This document shows positions 26,170-38,291 of a stretch of DNA of 64,000 nt, in pieces. Source of the DNA: Prochlorococcus marinus XMU1411 (GTDB lineage: Bacteria; Cyanobacteriota; Cyanobacteriia; PCC-6307; Cyanobiaceae); the NCBI RefSeq assembly GCF_017696075.1, contig NZ_JAAORI010000005.1:20617-84616 (forward strand), written 5' to 3'. A model generated the notes under the pieces. The model ran no database searches. It was not told the DNA's origin and was given only the letters and a program-made list of their open reading frames with translations. A program made the position numbers and the translations under genes. How positions within the stretch are numbered: position 1 is the first letter of the stretch; each line of letters begins with the position of its first letter.

Positions 26170-27456
26170 ATGAAGATCATAAATAATAAAAAAGAAGCTA
26201 TCCAAGAATTAAAAAGGATTTCTTCTCGAACTAATTCAGAGAACAATAATAAGATAAATGCAATTGTCGAAGGAATTCTTCAAGAGGTAAAAAATGATGG
26301 AGATATTGCAGTTGAAAAATTTACCAAAAAATTTGATGGTTTTAACCCTAACCCTATGCAAGTGAGTGCGGAAGAATTGCAAGATGCATGGGATGTAATT
26401 GATAGTAATTTAAAACGTTCACTTGAGATAGCCTATAAAAGAATTAAAGAATTCCATGAAAAAGAAATTCCATCATCTTTCACAATTAAAGGTAAACATG
26501 GTGATATAGTCCAAAGGAGATGGAGCGCAGTAAAAAATGCAGGTATTTATATCCCTGGAGGGAGAGCTGCTTATCCCAGTACTGTATTAATGAATGCAAT
26601 ACCTGCAAAAGTAGCTGGAGTAAAAGAAATTATAATGGTATCTCCTGGTAACAAAGAGGGGAAAATAAACAAAACTGTTTTAGCTGCAGCCTACTTATCA
26701 GGAATAAATAAAGTTTTTAGAATTGGAGGAGCTCAAGCTATTGGGGCTTTAGCATTTGGCACAAATCAAATTAATAAAGTTGATGTTATCACTGGTCCAG
26801 GAAATATCTATGTAACAACTGCTAAAAAACTAATTTATGGCTCTACAGGAATAGATTCTTTAGCTGGTCCAAGTGAAATATTAATCATTGCGGATGAAAC
26901 AGCTCAAGACACTCACATAGCATCTGATCTACTAGCACAAGCAGAACATGATCCCTTGGCTTCTTCAATACTACTAACTACATCAAAAAAGCAGGCAAAA
27001 GGAGTTCTAGAGGAACTTTATAAAAAAATAGATGATCATCCAAGAAAAGAAATTTGCTTGCAATCAATAAAAAATTGGGGATTAATTGTTATTTGTGAGA
27101 ATTATGAATCATGTATTGAATTAAGCAATAACTTTGCTCCAGAACACTTAGAAATTATAACTATAGATTCGAAAAAAATTCTTGAAGGCATAGAGAATGC
27201 AGGAGCAATATTTCTGGGGAAATGGACTCCTGAAGCTGTTGGAGATTATCTTGCAGGACCAAATCATACTTTACCTACATCAGGAAATTCAAGATTTAGT
27301 GGTTCTCTAGGAGTAGAGACTTTTATGAAAAATACTTCCATTATAGAATTTAATAAAGAAAGTTTAAAAGTTAACAGTATTGATATTATTAATCTTGCTA
27401 AAAGTGAGGGTTTACATAGTCACGCTAACTCTGTACAAATAAGATTTGAGGACTAA
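26170..27456 (+). CDS. hisD: Histidinol dehydrogenase
   Basis: Last two oxidations of histidine synthesis: histidinol to histidinal to histidine, NAD-dependent and zinc-containing. 428 residues. The signature around [24 protein letters not shown] (residues 184-207) and the zinc and catalytic residues in LLAQAEHDP near 256 and FAPEHLE near 322 are all present. It is not in a his operon here, as is usual for cyanobacteria. Its stop codon overlaps the end of rpiA by four bases in convergent arrangement. Confidence 0.97.
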   Translation: MKIINNKKEAIQELKRISSRTNSENNNKINAIVEGILQEVKNDGDIAVEKFTKKFDGFNPNPMQVSAEELQDAWDVIDSNLKRSLEIAYKRIKEFHEKEIPSSFTIKGKHGDIVQRRWSAVKNAGIYIPGGRAAYPSTVLMNAIPAKVAGVKEIIMVSPGNKEGKINKTVLAAAYLSGINKVFRIGGAQAIGALAFGTNQINKVDVITGPGNIYVTTAKKLIYGSTGIDSLAGPSEILIIADETAQDTHIASDLLAQAEHDPLASSILLTTSKKQAKGVLEELYKKIDDHPRKEICLQSIKNWGLIVICENYESCIELSNNFAPEHLEIITIDSKKILEGIENAGAIFLGKWTPEAVGDYLAGPNHTLPTSGNSRFSGSLGVETFMKNTSIIEFNKESLKVNSIDIINLAKSEGLHSHANSVQIRFED

Positions 27457-28166
27457 CCAATTTTTGAGGGCGAGTAAACAATAGGCATGCCTTCTTCAAG
27501 CTTACCAACCAATACTTTATCTGTTAGATCAACGAATAATCCGTTTTCTAATACTCCTGGAATATTATTAATGTTCATTTCAATCTCTTTTGGATTCTTA
27601 ATACCATCATTAAACAAAACATCTAATATTAGGTTGCCCTGGTCAGTAACAACTGGGCCAGCTTTTTTAGTAGCCATTCTTAAAGTAGATCTGCCATTCA
27701 TTTTTGAAATCACATCCTGAACTTGCTTCCAAGCATTTGGAAGGACCTCTACAGGTAAAGGGAAAGATTGATTTAAGTTCTGTACGAGTTTAGTTTCATC
27801 AACAACAATCATTAATTGATCAGCTTTAGATGCTACTAACTTTTCTCTGACATGACATGCTCCTCCTCCTTTTATCAATTGAAAACGCTGATCTACTTCA
27901 TCTGCTCCATCAATAGCTAAATCGATTTGAGAAACAGAAGCTAAATCAATTAGAGGGATATCAAGTTCGAGTGCTAAAACTTCTGATTGAAAAGAAGTTG
28001 CGACACCTTTTATGTTTTGCAGTTTTCCAGAACGAATTTCATTAGCGAGGCTTCTTATCATAAGTGCGGCTGTAGATCCAGAACCTAATCCTAGAATCAT
28101 GTCACTCTTTACTTCTTTAATTGCTGCATCAGCAACTATTTGTTTCATTCGGGTTTGTGAATCCAA
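27453..28166 (-). CDS. rpiA: Ribose-5-phosphate isomerase A
   Basis: Interconverts ribose-5-phosphate and ribulose-5-phosphate, needed for the Calvin and pentose phosphate cycles. 237 residues. LGLGSGSTA near 26-34 binds phosphate, DGADEVD near 86-92 and [11 protein letters not shown] near 99-109 form the active site with the catalytic Glu. The start is either TTG at 28164-28166 (MDSQTRMKQ) or the ATG six codons later at 28146-28148; the first keeps a slightly longer helix. Convergent with hisD. Confidence 0.95.
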   Translation of the reverse strand: MDSQTRMKQIVADAAIKEVKSDMILGLGSGSTAALMIRSLANEIRSGKLQNIKGVATSFQSEVLALELDIPLIDLASVSQIDLAIDGADEVDQRFQLIKGGGACHVREKLVASKADQLMIVVDETKLVQNLNQSFPLPVEVLPNAWKQVQDVISKMNGRSTLRMATKKAGPVVTDQGNLILDVLFNDGIKNPKEIEMNINNIPGVLENGLFVDLTDKVLVGKLEEGMPIVYSPSKIG

Positions 28167-28211
28167 AATTTTTCTTCTAAATGTATAGATTATTAAATTT
28201 CAATGAGGGAT

Positions 28212-29408
<1,197 letters not shown>

Positions 29409-29497
29409 TTACATCCATAAAATACAAACTTTTAAATTTTGTATAGAAAAAATTTTTTATTATGTAAATATTATTTTAAGTAAATAATGAAATTAAT

Positions 29498-29965
29498 TTG
29501 AATAAAGAAAAAAAAAATAAACTAGAAACTTTACTCAAAAAAGTTGCCAATACATTGAATTTCGAAATCTGTAATTTAAATGTACAAACAAATCAAAATC
29601 CAATTCTTATAAAAATCATTATTAAAAAGACTAATGGTGGTGATATTTCACTTGATGATTGTGTGCTATTTAATACCCCAGCATCGGAAGAAATAGAAAA
29701 TTCAAATCTTTTAAATTGTTCATATGTCTTAGAAATTAGTAGTCAAGGGGTCAGTGATGAATTAACCTCAGAAAGAGACTTCAAAACTTTTAAGGGTTTT
29801 CCAGTTAATGTTGAGTTAAACCAGAAAGATTCTAAAATAAAATTTCTGAATGGTTTACTCTATGAAAAGTCTAAAGATTATTTAGCCATTAACATTAAAG
29901 GTAAGATTAAAAAAATACCTTTTAATGAAGTATTAAAAATTAGTCTTTGTAAACTAGAAGATTAA
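29498..29965 (+). CDS. rimP: Ribosome maturation factor RimP
   Basis: 155 residues. It supports maturation of the 30S subunit. The N-terminal domain contains [10 protein letters not shown] near 53-62 and the family motif [20 protein letters not shown] near 80-99, where RimP typically reads LEVSSPGxxRPL; the proline and RPL are replaced, a known cyanobacterial drift. The start is TTG at 29498-29500, with no ATG available upstream in this AT-rich spacer. First gene of rimP-nusA-rnpM-infB, the classic translation/termination operon. Confidence 0.88.
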   Translation: MNKEKKNKLETLLKKVANTLNFEICNLNVQTNQNPILIKIIIKKTNGGDISLDDCVLFNTPASEEIENSNLLNCSYVLEISSQGVSDELTSERDFKTFKGFPVNVELNQKDSKIKFLNGLLYEKSKDYLAINIKGKIKKIPFNEVLKISLCKLED

Positions 29966-30002
29966 TTATTTATCAACCATTATTCAATTTTCCCCATCAT
30001 AG

Positions 30003-31406
30003 ATGGCATTAGTTATTCTCCCAGGTTTAAACAATCTTATTGAAGATATTAGTGAGGAAAAAAAATTACCTCCTAATATCGTCGAAGTAGCCTTACGCGA
30101 AGCTTTATTAAAAGGTTACGAAAAATATAGAAAAACTTTTTTCATTGGAAGTAACGAAGATCCATTTGATGAAGAATATTTTAATAATTTTGATGTTGGA
30201 CTTGATCTAGATGAAGAGGGTTATAGGATCCTATCGAGTAAAATAATTGTTGACGAAGTTGAGAGCGAAGATCATCAAATATCTCTAGTAGAAGTTAAAC
30301 AAGTAGCTGATGATGCTCAAATAGGAGACACTGTCGTTCTAGACGTTACTCCAGAAAAAGAGGATTTTGGACGAATGGCTGCTTCAACAACAAAGCAAGT
30401 TTTAGCGCAAAAATTAAGGGATCAACAAAGGAAAATGATCCAAGAAGAATTCGCAGATTTGGAAGATCCTGTTTTAACTGCAAGAGTTATAAGATTTGAA
30501 AGACAATCAGTAATTATGGGAGTTAGTTCGGGCATTGGCAGACCTGAAGTAGAGGCCGAACTTCCCAAAAGAGATCAGTTACCAAATGACAATTACAGAG
30601 CAAATGCAACTTTCAAAGTATTTTTGAAAGAAGTTAGCGAAATAGCCAGAAAAGGTCCACAACTTTTTGTAAGCAGAGCAAATGCTGGTTTAGTGGTCTA
30701 TTTATTCGAGAATGAAGTTCCAGAAATACAAGAAGGTACAGTAAAAATTGTTGCTGTTTCCAGAGAAGCAAACCCTCCTTCAAGAGCAGTTGGGCCAAGA
30801 ACAAAAGTAGCTGTTGATAGTGAAGAACAAGAAGTAGATCCTGTAGGTGCCTGTATTGGAGCTAGAGGAGCAAGAATTCAACAAGTAGTTAATGAATTAA
30901 GAGGAGAAAAAATTGATGTTATCAAATGGTCATCTGATCCAATCCAATATATTTTAAACTCTTTAAGTCCTGCCAAAGTTGATCAAGTAAGACTCGTTGA
31001 CCCAGAAGGGCAACATGCACACGTACTTGTCCCACCAGATCAATTGAGCCTCGCAATTGGTAGAGAAGGTCAAAATGTAAGACTTGCTGCAAAATTAACT
31101 GGTTGGAAGATTGATGTTAAGAACTCACATGAATACGATCAGGAAGCAGAAGATGCTGCAGTCTCTGAATTAATAGTTCAAAGAGAAGATGAAGAGAATC
31201 TCCAGAGAGAAGCTGAGCTAAGACTAGAAGCAGAACAAGCTGAACGTGCTGCAGAAGATGCAAGATTAAGAGAGCTTTATCCCCTTCCTGAAGATGATCA
31301 AGAATATGGAGAAGAACAATACGAAGGAGAAGCCTTCTCAGATAATGATCAATTAGAAACTTTGCAAGATAGTGAAATATCTACCAAAGAGGAGAGAAAA
31401 CGGTGA
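30003..31406 (+). CDS. nusA: Transcription termination/antitermination factor NusA
   Basis: 467 residues: an N-terminal polymerase-binding domain, an S1 domain near 134-200, and two KH domains (DPVGACIGARGARIQQVVNEL near 279-299 and LAIGREGQNVRLAAKLTGW near 350-368). The C-terminal 90 residues are acidic and Glu-rich and lack the AR repeats of enteric NusA, as in other cyanobacteria. It modulates pausing, termination and antitermination. It overlaps the next gene by four bases. Confidence 0.97.
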   Translation: MALVILPGLNNLIEDISEEKKLPPNIVEVALREALLKGYEKYRKTFFIGSNEDPFDEEYFNNFDVGLDLDEEGYRILSSKIIVDEVESEDHQISLVEVKQVADDAQIGDTVVLDVTPEKEDFGRMAASTTKQVLAQKLRDQQRKMIQEEFADLEDPVLTARVIRFERQSVIMGVSSGIGRPEVEAELPKRDQLPNDNYRANATFKVFLKEVSEIARKGPQLFVSRANAGLVVYLFENEVPEIQEGTVKIVAVSREANPPSRAVGPRTKVAVDSEEQEVDPVGACIGARGARIQQVVNELRGEKIDVIKWSSDPIQYILNSLSPAKVDQVRLVDPEGQHAHVLVPPDQLSLAIGREGQNVRLAAKLTGWKIDVKNSHEYDQEAEDAAVSELIVQREDEENLQREAELRLEAEQAERAAEDARLRELYPLPEDDQEYGEEQYEGEAFSDNDQLETLQDSEISTKEERKR

Positions 31407-31684
31407 TATTTAAAAAACCTGTTATGCGTATATGCATTTCATGTAGAGAAACATATGACAGAAAAGATCTATTAAAGATTACTAAAGATCATAAACAAGG
31501 CATCATGTTTCAAAAGGGAATGGGCCGATCAGCATACATTTGTAAGTCAAAAAAATGTTACTCAGATTCCAAGATCAAAAAAAAGCTTCAAAAATCATTA
31601 AAAACATTTCTAGAACCTGAATTTATTGATATTTTTGAAAAAGAAATTACAAGCTTCAATGACTATTCCAATAAGGGAATATAA
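31403..31684 (+). CDS. rnpM: YlxR / RnpM family RNA-binding protein
   Basis: 93 residues from a GTG start that overlaps the nusA stop (GTGA). MRICISCRETYDRKDLLKI near 8-26 and GMGRSAYICKSKKC near 45-58 are the YlxR signatures with their conserved cysteines. The family sits almost always between nusA and infB; in Bacillus it binds RNase P RNA and modulates its activity. The role in cyanobacteria is not established. Confidence 0.9.
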   Translation: MIFKKPVMRICISCRETYDRKDLLKITKDHKQGIMFQKGMGRSAYICKSKKCYSDSKIKKKLQKSLKTFLEPEFIDIFEKEITSFNDYSNKGI

Positions 31685-31730
31685 TTAAACTAATTCCTCT
31701 TTAATTTTCAAAGAGTACAAATCAGATTAA

Positions 31731-34700
31731 ATGACATTCAGCGATAAAATCAGAATTTACGAACTTTCCAGAGACTTAAATCTGGAAAATAAAGATATAT
31801 TGGATGCCGCTCAAAAACTTTCAATTTCAGTAAAAAGCCATAGTAGTTCTATTAGTTCAGAAGATGCAAAAAAAATAACAAATCTCATTAAAAACAAGAA
31901 TTCAGATAAAAAAATACTTTCCATTAATAAACCTTTAATTAAAAAAGATAATTACAAACAAAACAAAGAAGATAAATCTTCTGTTCCATCTTTTTTAGAA
32001 GAGAAGCCTCTAAATGCTAATTCGAACAAAAAGCCTTTATTAATAAAACCTCTTAGTAAGCCTGAGAGTCTAAAAATAACTTCAAATCAACCTAAAAATC
32101 CTAGTAAACCTATTATTATTGGTAGTCCTCAATCTCAATCAAACTTTCAAAATCAAAATACTAAGAGTAAACCTTCACAAACTTCCAGTGATGATAAAAC
32201 AACTTTCCGAAATAATGCAACCCCACCCATTAAAAGTCCAACAAAACCCCCAATTCAATTAATTGCAAAGCCTACAAATATAAGTAATAATTTTAAATCT
32301 GATAAGCCTTCAAAGAACATCCACAATTCAGGGGGGCAAGGGCAAATATCTAACAAACCTAATCAAGGTTCGAACCAACCTAAAACAAAAAATTTTAACA
32401 AAAAAATTAATACCCCTGAACTCGTAGGAGCACCAATTAGAAGAAACGATACTAATAAACAAAACAACAATAAGCAAAATATTTCTTTTAAACAATCTTT
32501 TCCTAATAGAACTGGCATGCCAAATAGGCCTGGATTGAGAAACAAACCATCAGATCAGGGAAAACCTGGCTCATTTAATAGACAAATTAATCCTAATAGA
32601 GCTGGTGCTCCAAATAGAACTGGCATGCCAAATAGGCCTGGATTGAGAAATAAACCATCAGATCAGGGAAAACCTGGCTCATTTAATAGACAAATTCATT
32701 CTAATAGAGCTGGTGCTCCAAATAGATCTGGTGCTCCAAATAGAGCTGGCGCTCCAAATAGAACTGGCGCTCCAAATAGACCTGGGTCTAATTTCAATGG
32801 TCAAAATTCACCTGGGATTAGAAAGCCAGTATCACCTAATGAACTTTTACAACTTCAAAAAACTAATAAATCTGAGAAAGACAAGCTTGGCATAAAAACA
32901 GAAAAACAAAATATTGAGTCACCTAGACAGAAGGCAAAAGCTCCTAATAATCGTCCAAACTCTGCCCCTAGTTCTAAAAAGCCACCTCATAAAACATTTT
33001 CAAATACTTCAAGAAAACCAGGAAAGACTGATTGGGACGACAGTGCAAAACTAGAAGCATTAAGAAATAAAAACCCCCAAAAACAAAGACAGAAAGTTCA
33101 TATTATTGGCGAGAATGATGATTCATTAACATCTGAAACCAGTGGATATTCAGGTGAGAAGATTTCAATATTATCAGCTAGTTTGGCGCGTCCAAAGAAA
33201 GAAAAGTCTGAAGAATCTAAATCTCAGAAATCTACAAAACAATTTAAGAAGAAGAAAAAAGAGACAACAAGGCAAAGGCAAAAAAGAAGAGCAATGGAAT
33301 TAAAGGCTGCTAAAGAGGCTAAACAAGTAAGGCCTGAAATGATAATAGTTCCTGAAGATAATTTAACTGTTCAAGAATTAGCTGATAAATTAAGTCTTGA
33401 AAGTTCTGAAATAATCAAATCTCTTTTCTTCAAAGGAATAACGGCTACGGTAACTCAATCACTTGATTTAGCGACTATCGAAACAGTTGCCGAAGAGTTT
33501 GGGGTACCTGTTTTGCAAGATGATATCCAAGAAGCTGCTGAGAAAACAGTAGATATGATTGCATCTGATGATATTGATAGCTTAATAAAAAGGCCACCTG
33601 TTATTACAGTAATGGGCCATGTTGATCATGGCAAAACAAGTCTTCTAGATTCCATCAGAGAATCAAGAGTAGCTTCGGGAGAAGCAGGGGGAATCACTCA
33701 ACATATAGGCGCTTATCAAGTTGAATTTAAACATGAATCTAAAAAGAAAAAATTGACTTTTCTTGATACTCCTGGTCATGAAGCCTTTACAGCAATGAGA
33801 GCAAGGGGTACAAAAGTTACTGATGTAGCTGTACTTGTAGTAGCCGCTGATGATGGTTGTAGACCTCAAACAATTGAGGCAATAAGTCATGCAAGAGCCG
33901 CAAAAGTACCAATAGTTGTTGCAATAAATAAAATTGATAAAGAAGGGGCATCTCCTGAAAGAGTCAAGCAGGAACTATCAGAAAAAGATTTAATAGCTGA
34001 AGATTGGGGAGGAGATACTGTAATGGTTCCAGTAAGTGCAATAAAAAAACAAAATATTGATAAATTGCTCGAAATGATTCTATTAGTATCAGAAGTTGAA
34101 GACTTACAAGCTAACCCTGACAGATCAGCAAAAGGTACTGTAATTGAAGCTCACCTAGATAAGGCTAAAGGGCCTGTAGCTACCTTGTTAGTACAAAATG
34201 GAACTTTAAAATCTGGGGATGTTTTAGCTGCAGGTTCGGTCCTTGGTAAAATAAGAGCAATGGTTGATGAGCATGGTACTAGAATCAAACAAGCAGGTCC
34301 TTCATTCCCTGTCGAAGCATTAGGATTTAGTGAAGTACCTACAGCAGGCGATGAATTTGAAGTTTACCCTGATGAAAAAACTGCTAGATCTATAGTCGGA
34401 GAGAGAGCTACAGATGCTAGAGCTACAAAATTAGCTCAGCAAATGGCGTCTAGAAGAGTTAGCTTGTCATCCTTATCCACTCAAGCAAATGATGGAGAAT
34501 TAAAAGAGTTAAACTTAATTCTTAAAGCAGATGTTCAAGGTAGTGTTGAAGCGATATTGGGCTCACTAGAACAATTACCAAAAAATGAAGTTCAAGTAAG
34601 AGTTTTACTTTCTGCTCCAGGAGAAATAACTGAGACAGATATAGATCTAGCCGCTGCATCAGGATCAGTAATTATTGGGTTTAATACCTCATTGGCATCT

Positions 34701-35117
34701 GGAGCAAAAAGAGCAGCAGATGCTAATGATGTTGACATTAGAGAATATGATGTAATTTATAAACTCTTAGAAGATATTCAGTTAGCCATGGAAGGTCTAC
34801 TCGAACCTGATCTTGTCGAAGAATCCTTAGGTAAAGCTGAAGTTCGGGCAACTTTCGCAGTTGGGAAAGGAGCTATCGCAGGATGTTATATACAAACTGG
34901 TAAATTACAACGTAATTGTTCTCTTAGAGTTGTTAGATCAGATAAAGTAGTTTTTGAGGGCAATTTAGACTCCCTAAAAAGGTCTAAAGATGATGTAAAA
35001 GAGGTAAATACTGGATTTGAATGTGGAGTAGGTTGCGATAAATTTTCTTCTTGGATAGAAGGAGACATAATAGAAGCTTTCAAATTTGTCACTAAAAAGA
35101 GAACATTAAGTCAATAA
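31731..35117 (+). CDS. infB: Translation initiation factor IF-2
   Basis: 1128 residues. The GTPase G1 motif GHVDHGKTS is near 631-639, G3 DTPGHEA near 683-689 and G4 NKID near 737-740, followed by domains II, III and IV that bind initiator tRNA. The first 540 residues are a long low-complexity N terminus rich in Asn, Pro, Lys, Gly and Arg. It contains a 36-residue unit repeated twice and a six-residue PNRxGA unit repeated several times (32505-32792). Two short IF2N-like helical units flank it ([20 protein letters not shown] at the start and [20 protein letters not shown] near 544). Last gene of the rimP-nusA operon. Confidence 0.97.
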   Translation: MTFSDKIRIYELSRDLNLENKDILDAAQKLSISVKSHSSSISSEDAKKITNLIKNKNSDKKILSINKPLIKKDNYKQNKEDKSSVPSFLEEKPLNANSNKKPLLIKPLSKPESLKITSNQPKNPSKPIIIGSPQSQSNFQNQNTKSKPSQTSSDDKTTFRNNATPPIKSPTKPPIQLIAKPTNISNNFKSDKPSKNIHNSGGQGQISNKPNQGSNQPKTKNFNKKINTPELVGAPIRRNDTNKQNNNKQNISFKQSFPNRTGMPNRPGLRNKPSDQGKPGSFNRQINPNRAGAPNRTGMPNRPGLRNKPSDQGKPGSFNRQIHSNRAGAPNRSGAPNRAGAPNRTGAPNRPGSNFNGQNSPGIRKPVSPNELLQLQKTNKSEKDKLGIKTEKQNIESPRQKAKAPNNRPNSAPSSKKPPHKTFSNTSRKPGKTDWDDSAKLEALRNKNPQKQRQKVHIIGENDDSLTSETSGYSGEKISILSASLARPKKEKSEESKSQKSTKQFKKKKKETTRQRQKRRAMELKAAKEAKQVRPEMIIVPEDNLTVQELADKLSLESSEIIKSLFFKGITATVTQSLDLATIETVAEEFGVPVLQDDIQEAAEKTVDMIASDDIDSLIKRPPVITVMGHVDHGKTSLLDSIRESRVASGEAGGITQHIGAYQVEFKHESKKKKLTFLDTPGHEAFTAMRARGTKVTDVAVLVVAADDGCRPQTIEAISHARAAKVPIVVAINKIDKEGASPERVKQELSEKDLIAEDWGGDTVMVPVSAIKKQNIDKLLEMILLVSEVEDLQANPDRSAKGTVIEAHLDKAKGPVATLLVQNGTLKSGDVLAAGSVLGKIRAMVDEHGTRIKQAGPSFPVEALGFSEVPTAGDEFEVYPDEKTARSIVGERATDARATKLAQQMASRRVSLSSLSTQANDGELKELNLILKADVQGSVEAILGSLEQLPKNEVQVRVLLSAPGEITETDIDLAAASGSVIIGFNTSLASGAKRAADANDVDIREYDVIYKLLEDIQLAMEGLLEPDLVEESLGKAEVRATFAVGKGAIAGCYIQTGKLQRNCSLRVVRSDKVVFEGNLDSLKRSKDDVKEVNTGFECGVGCDKFSSWIEGDIIEAFKFVTKKRTLSQ
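32505..32792 (+). repeat. Nested tandem repeat within infB
   Basis: A 108-bp unit occurs twice head to tail (32505-32612 and 32613-32720) with only a few differences. The end of that unit is itself an 18-bp unit (AATAGAGCTGGTGCTCCA and variants) that continues in tandem at 32703, 32721, 32739 and 32757, ending in a degenerate copy at 32775. All units are multiples of three, so the frame is kept; they encode NRxGAP repeats. Confidence 0.93.
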
Positions 35118-35133
35118 CTAAATATAAAGCCTG

Positions 35134-35370
35134 TTAATCTTTATCCCTATCGAAAAATAATAAAGTAGGGAATATTACACAAGCACCTATTTGTATAAGA
35201 AGGTTATTTTCCTGTAATTCACCTCCACTTGCAAATTTGGAAAGCATTATTAGAAGACCCAAAAATGCGGAACCACTAAAAGCTATCCACAAAACTCTCC
35301 TTAATCCTTTAAAAGGGGTCTGAGTTTCCTTAAGCAATCTCTTTTTTAATTCAGGATCTATTTTTGACAT
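35134..35370 (-). CDS. DUF3493 family membrane protein
   Basis: 78 residues from the ATG at 35368-35370; a TTG four codons upstream is less likely. The N terminus LKKRLLKETQTPFKGLRRVLW is the typical DUF3493 stretch, followed by two hydrophobic segments (about 29-46 and 57-70). Low-photosystem-II-accumulation 3-like proteins of plants contain this family, so a thylakoid assembly role has been suggested; nothing in the sequence decides this. It converges on infB with a 16-base gap. Confidence 0.8.
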   Translation of the reverse strand: MSKIDPELKKRLLKETQTPFKGLRRVLWIAFSGSAFLGLLIMLSKFASGGELQENNLLIQIGACVIFPTLLFFDRDKD

Positions 35371-35425
35371 AAATTTTTTCAATAATAAAATTAAGTCTAT
35401 ATGAAAATCTTAATAATTTAACTTT

Positions 35426-35497
35426 GCCGATATAGCTCAGCGGTAGAGCAACTGTCTCGTAAACAGTAGGTCATTGGTTCAATTCCAATTATCGGCA
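35426..35497 (+). tRNA. trnT: tRNA-Thr (anticodon CGU)
   Basis: 72 bases form a complete cloverleaf: acceptor stem GCCGATA paired with TATCGGC (35490-35496) and discriminator A; D arm GCTC...GAGC; anticodon stem ACTGT/ACAGT with loop CTCGTAA, anticodon CGT, reading ACG; and T arm with GGTTCAATTCC. The CCA end is not encoded. It is followed 25 bases later by a glycosyltransferase gene. Confidence 0.95.
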
Positions 35498-35522
35498 TTT
35501 CAAAAGCAAATTAAAAACAACA

Positions 35523-37076
35523 ATGATTAATAGAATTTTTAAATTTCAATATCTTTTTAAAATATTTATTTTTCTTCCTCTCATATTTTATTTTGGCAAA
35601 AGAAGTTACATTGCTTTTGATGAGGGATTTTATGCTTTACAAGCTAGATGGATATTGGATAAAGGTAACTGGATAGTTCCTCTTTGGTGGAATGATTATG
35701 TTCTAGATAGAACAATAGGATTACAATTTTTAATCGCAAAGTCACAAGATATCTTTGGAAGAAATATATTTTCCGCTTATCTACCAACAACAGCTGCTGC
35801 AATATTAATGCTATTCATAACTTTTAAATTGCATGAAGAATTTTTTAGTAATAAATATGCCATTATTTCTCCGCTAATACTTTGTACAACATATATATGG
35901 TTTGACTACTCACACTTAGCTACTCAAGATATTATTTATTCTTGTTTAGTAACTCTCGGAGTATTTTCATTAATCAAAATAAAAAGTAAAGATAACAAAT
36001 TCTATTTATTGCTTTTTGGTATTTGGATTGGTCTATCTTTTATGATGAAAACTTTTCTAGTATTAGTACCTTTATTATCGCTTTTACCATATTTGTATAT
36101 AAAAAAGAATCTTTTTTTCAGTAAATTTTTTTGGCTTGGACTACTAATTGGATTTATTCCATACTTGTTTTGGGCATTATCTATTAATCCTTATTTAGAA
36201 AAAAATATAATTTTTTATTTAGTTGAAAAGTTCAATATACTTTCAACTAAAAATACTTTTACAAATCCTTTTTATTACTATTTTTGGAATATTCCTGCAA
36301 CCTTTATGCCATGGAGTCTTTTTGCAATTATTGGAACGATACACAATACATTTGAAAGTAAAGATAAGAAATATATACTTTCCTTTTTTCCTTTAATTTT
36401 GATAGGAATTCTTAGTATTTTTTCTACAAAAACGCCCTACTACACTCTACAAATCTCATCTATTTTTACACTAAATACTTATGTAGGAATAAAATATTTA
36501 TTTAACTCAAAAAGATTTAAAAGAATTTTTATATTTTTCACTTCAAAAATTGTTCCATTATTTGTAGTCTCTTTGACTATTACGTATTATTTTTTCTTTA
36601 AAAATGTTGGTAATTTTAACATTAAAGAAAATACATTTCTAATAATTGGATTATTATTTTTTGGGCTATCTTGGTCATTCATAAAAGATAAAAACTCATT
36701 CCAAGAAATTTTAATAATACTAATAATTGGGCCTTACTTATTAACAACATTTCTGTTGCAATCAGGATTATTTACCGATAGATCTAGAGAAATAAGAGAA
36801 ACAATGGAATATATTTCATCTCTTGATACTGTAAAAAATCAAGAAATTAAGGTTGATACAAGTGGAATAAAAAATTCTAGATCTCAATCAAAAATCATAA
36901 GAATTTCGTTATTAACCCCTAAACTAGGTGAAGGTTTAGAGAGTATTGAGCAGTTAAAGAAGTCAGAATTGGCATGGTCAACTGAATTCAAAGAAATTAA
37001 AAATAATAACTACTCCTATGAAGTTATTTATGAAAACGATATTTTAAATCCATGGAAATTAATAATTAAAAAGTAG
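35523..37076 (+). CDS. ArnT/PMT-family membrane glycosyltransferase
   Basis: 517 residues, strongly hydrophobic with roughly ten to twelve membrane spans. The N-terminal lumenal loop YIAFDEGFYALQARWIL near 28-44 carries the Asp-Glu pair typical of GT-C transferases of the GT39/GT83 (PMT/ArnT) group, which move a sugar from a polyprenyl-phosphate donor. NPFYYYFWNIPATFMPWSLF near 244 is a second conserved loop. The last 100 residues are soluble. Acceptor (lipid A, glycan or protein) unknown. The GT2 gene and radical SAM gene downstream run in the same direction with short gaps and may be functionally linked. Confidence 0.83.
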   Translation: MINRIFKFQYLFKIFIFLPLIFYFGKRSYIAFDEGFYALQARWILDKGNWIVPLWWNDYVLDRTIGLQFLIAKSQDIFGRNIFSAYLPTTAAAILMLFITFKLHEEFFSNKYAIISPLILCTTYIWFDYSHLATQDIIYSCLVTLGVFSLIKIKSKDNKFYLLLFGIWIGLSFMMKTFLVLVPLLSLLPYLYIKKNLFFSKFFWLGLLIGFIPYLFWALSINPYLEKNIIFYLVEKFNILSTKNTFTNPFYYYFWNIPATFMPWSLFAIIGTIHNTFESKDKKYILSFFPLILIGILSIFSTKTPYYTLQISSIFTLNTYVGIKYLFNSKRFKRIFIFFTSKIVPLFVVSLTITYYFFFKNVGNFNIKENTFLIIGLLFFGLSWSFIKDKNSFQEILIILIIGPYLLTTFLLQSGLFTDRSREIRETMEYISSLDTVKNQEIKVDTSGIKNSRSQSKIIRISLLTPKLGEGLESIEQLKKSELAWSTEFKEIKNNNYSYEVIYENDILNPWKLIIKK

Positions 37077-37121
37077 ATAATCAATATATAATAAAGTGGC
37101 TTTATCTAACACTATAAAGTA

Positions 37122-38213
37122 ATGAAATCAGTTAATACTTGGAATTTAGCGTATAACAAACTTCATCAATTATTCAAAGAAAATAACGAATTTATCTCAA
37201 TTAAAGTCAGGGGTAATACTTGGGAGCCAATAACTAGATGGTTAAGATTAGATTCAAGAATTTTTAGAGAAACTACTAGTAAAGCAAGAATAACTTTATG
37301 CGATATTGAATCTCTAGCAGAAATTTATAACTATAGACCTATTAGATGGAAAGCAAAAAAATTAACACCTTTGCCAACCAAACTAATTCCACAATCTTTA
37401 AAAAATATTTTTCGCAAAGTTCCAATAATAAAACAACTTGCCTACGAACTAGAAATATTTTTTTATAAATATAATGAAAATATTTCCGATCATTTAATAA
37501 CTATTGTAATTCCTGCAAGAAATGAGGCTGGTAATAAAGAACTATTAATAAATGCACTTAATAAATTTAAAAAAATACCCAATAAATTAGAAATTATATT
37601 CGTAGAAGGTAATAGCAATGACAATACATATGAAATTCTGGAGGAGTTAAAAGAAAATTTCTCAAAATTTTTTAATATCTCTCTATTCAAACAAACTTCT
37701 AAAGGAAAGAAAAATGCTGTTGTAGAGGGATTTAATATTTCTAAAGGTGAAACCCTTGCCATAATTGATAGTGATTTAACTGTAGATATTGATGACAGTA
37801 TTTCAGCAATTATGGAATCAACTAAAAATGAAAATATTTTAATTAATTGTGCCCGTACGACTTTTCCAATGGAAAAAGATGCAATGAGATGGGCAAATTA
37901 TATAGGCAATAGACTTTTTGCAATATTTTTATCAATTCTCATCAATAAGCAAGTATCAGATTCACTTTGTGGGACAAAAGTTTTTTCAAGAAAGTTCTTT
38001 AAACTTATGAAAAAAAATGGGAGTTGGGATTCCAAATCTGATCCATTTGGAGACTTCACAATAATATTTGAAGCAGCAAACAATAATATAAAAATACTTA
38101 ATTATCCTGTTAGATATTACGCTAGAAAATCTGGTGCGCCAAATATATCAAGATGGATTGATGGATTAAAACTTCTCAAAGTGTGCTGGATTTATATGAT
38201 TTCCGATATCTGA
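37122..38213 (+). CDS. Family 2 glycosyltransferase with remnant methyltransferase tail at the N terminus
   Basis: 363 residues. Residues from about 122 form a GT-A domain of the dolichyl-phosphate-mannose-synthase type: ITIVIPARNEAGN, FVEGNSNDNT near 165-174, and DSD near 215-217 as the metal-binding DxD. SLCGTKVFSR and DPFGDF are further family marks. There is no C-terminal membrane segment. The first 120 residues resemble the end of the methyltransferase half found in longer fused proteins (WEPITRWLRL, LAEIYNYRPIRW), but no SAM-binding glycine motif is present, so this looks like a shortened descendant of a bifunctional enzyme. Substrate unknown. Confidence 0.82.
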   Translation: MKSVNTWNLAYNKLHQLFKENNEFISIKVRGNTWEPITRWLRLDSRIFRETTSKARITLCDIESLAEIYNYRPIRWKAKKLTPLPTKLIPQSLKNIFRKVPIIKQLAYELEIFFYKYNENISDHLITIVIPARNEAGNKELLINALNKFKKIPNKLEIIFVEGNSNDNTYEILEELKENFSKFFNISLFKQTSKGKKNAVVEGFNISKGETLAIIDSDLTVDIDDSISAIMESTKNENILINCARTTFPMEKDAMRWANYIGNRLFAIFLSILINKQVSDSLCGTKVFSRKFFKLMKKNGSWDSKSDPFGDFTIIFEAANNNIKILNYPVRYYARKSGAPNISRWIDGLKLLKVCWIYMISDI

Positions 38214-38291
38214 AGTTAAATAAAATTTTCATAAGTATTTTCTAAAGATTTTTAATTTCGCCGAATTAGTAATAAAGTAGTTAGATTCTTA

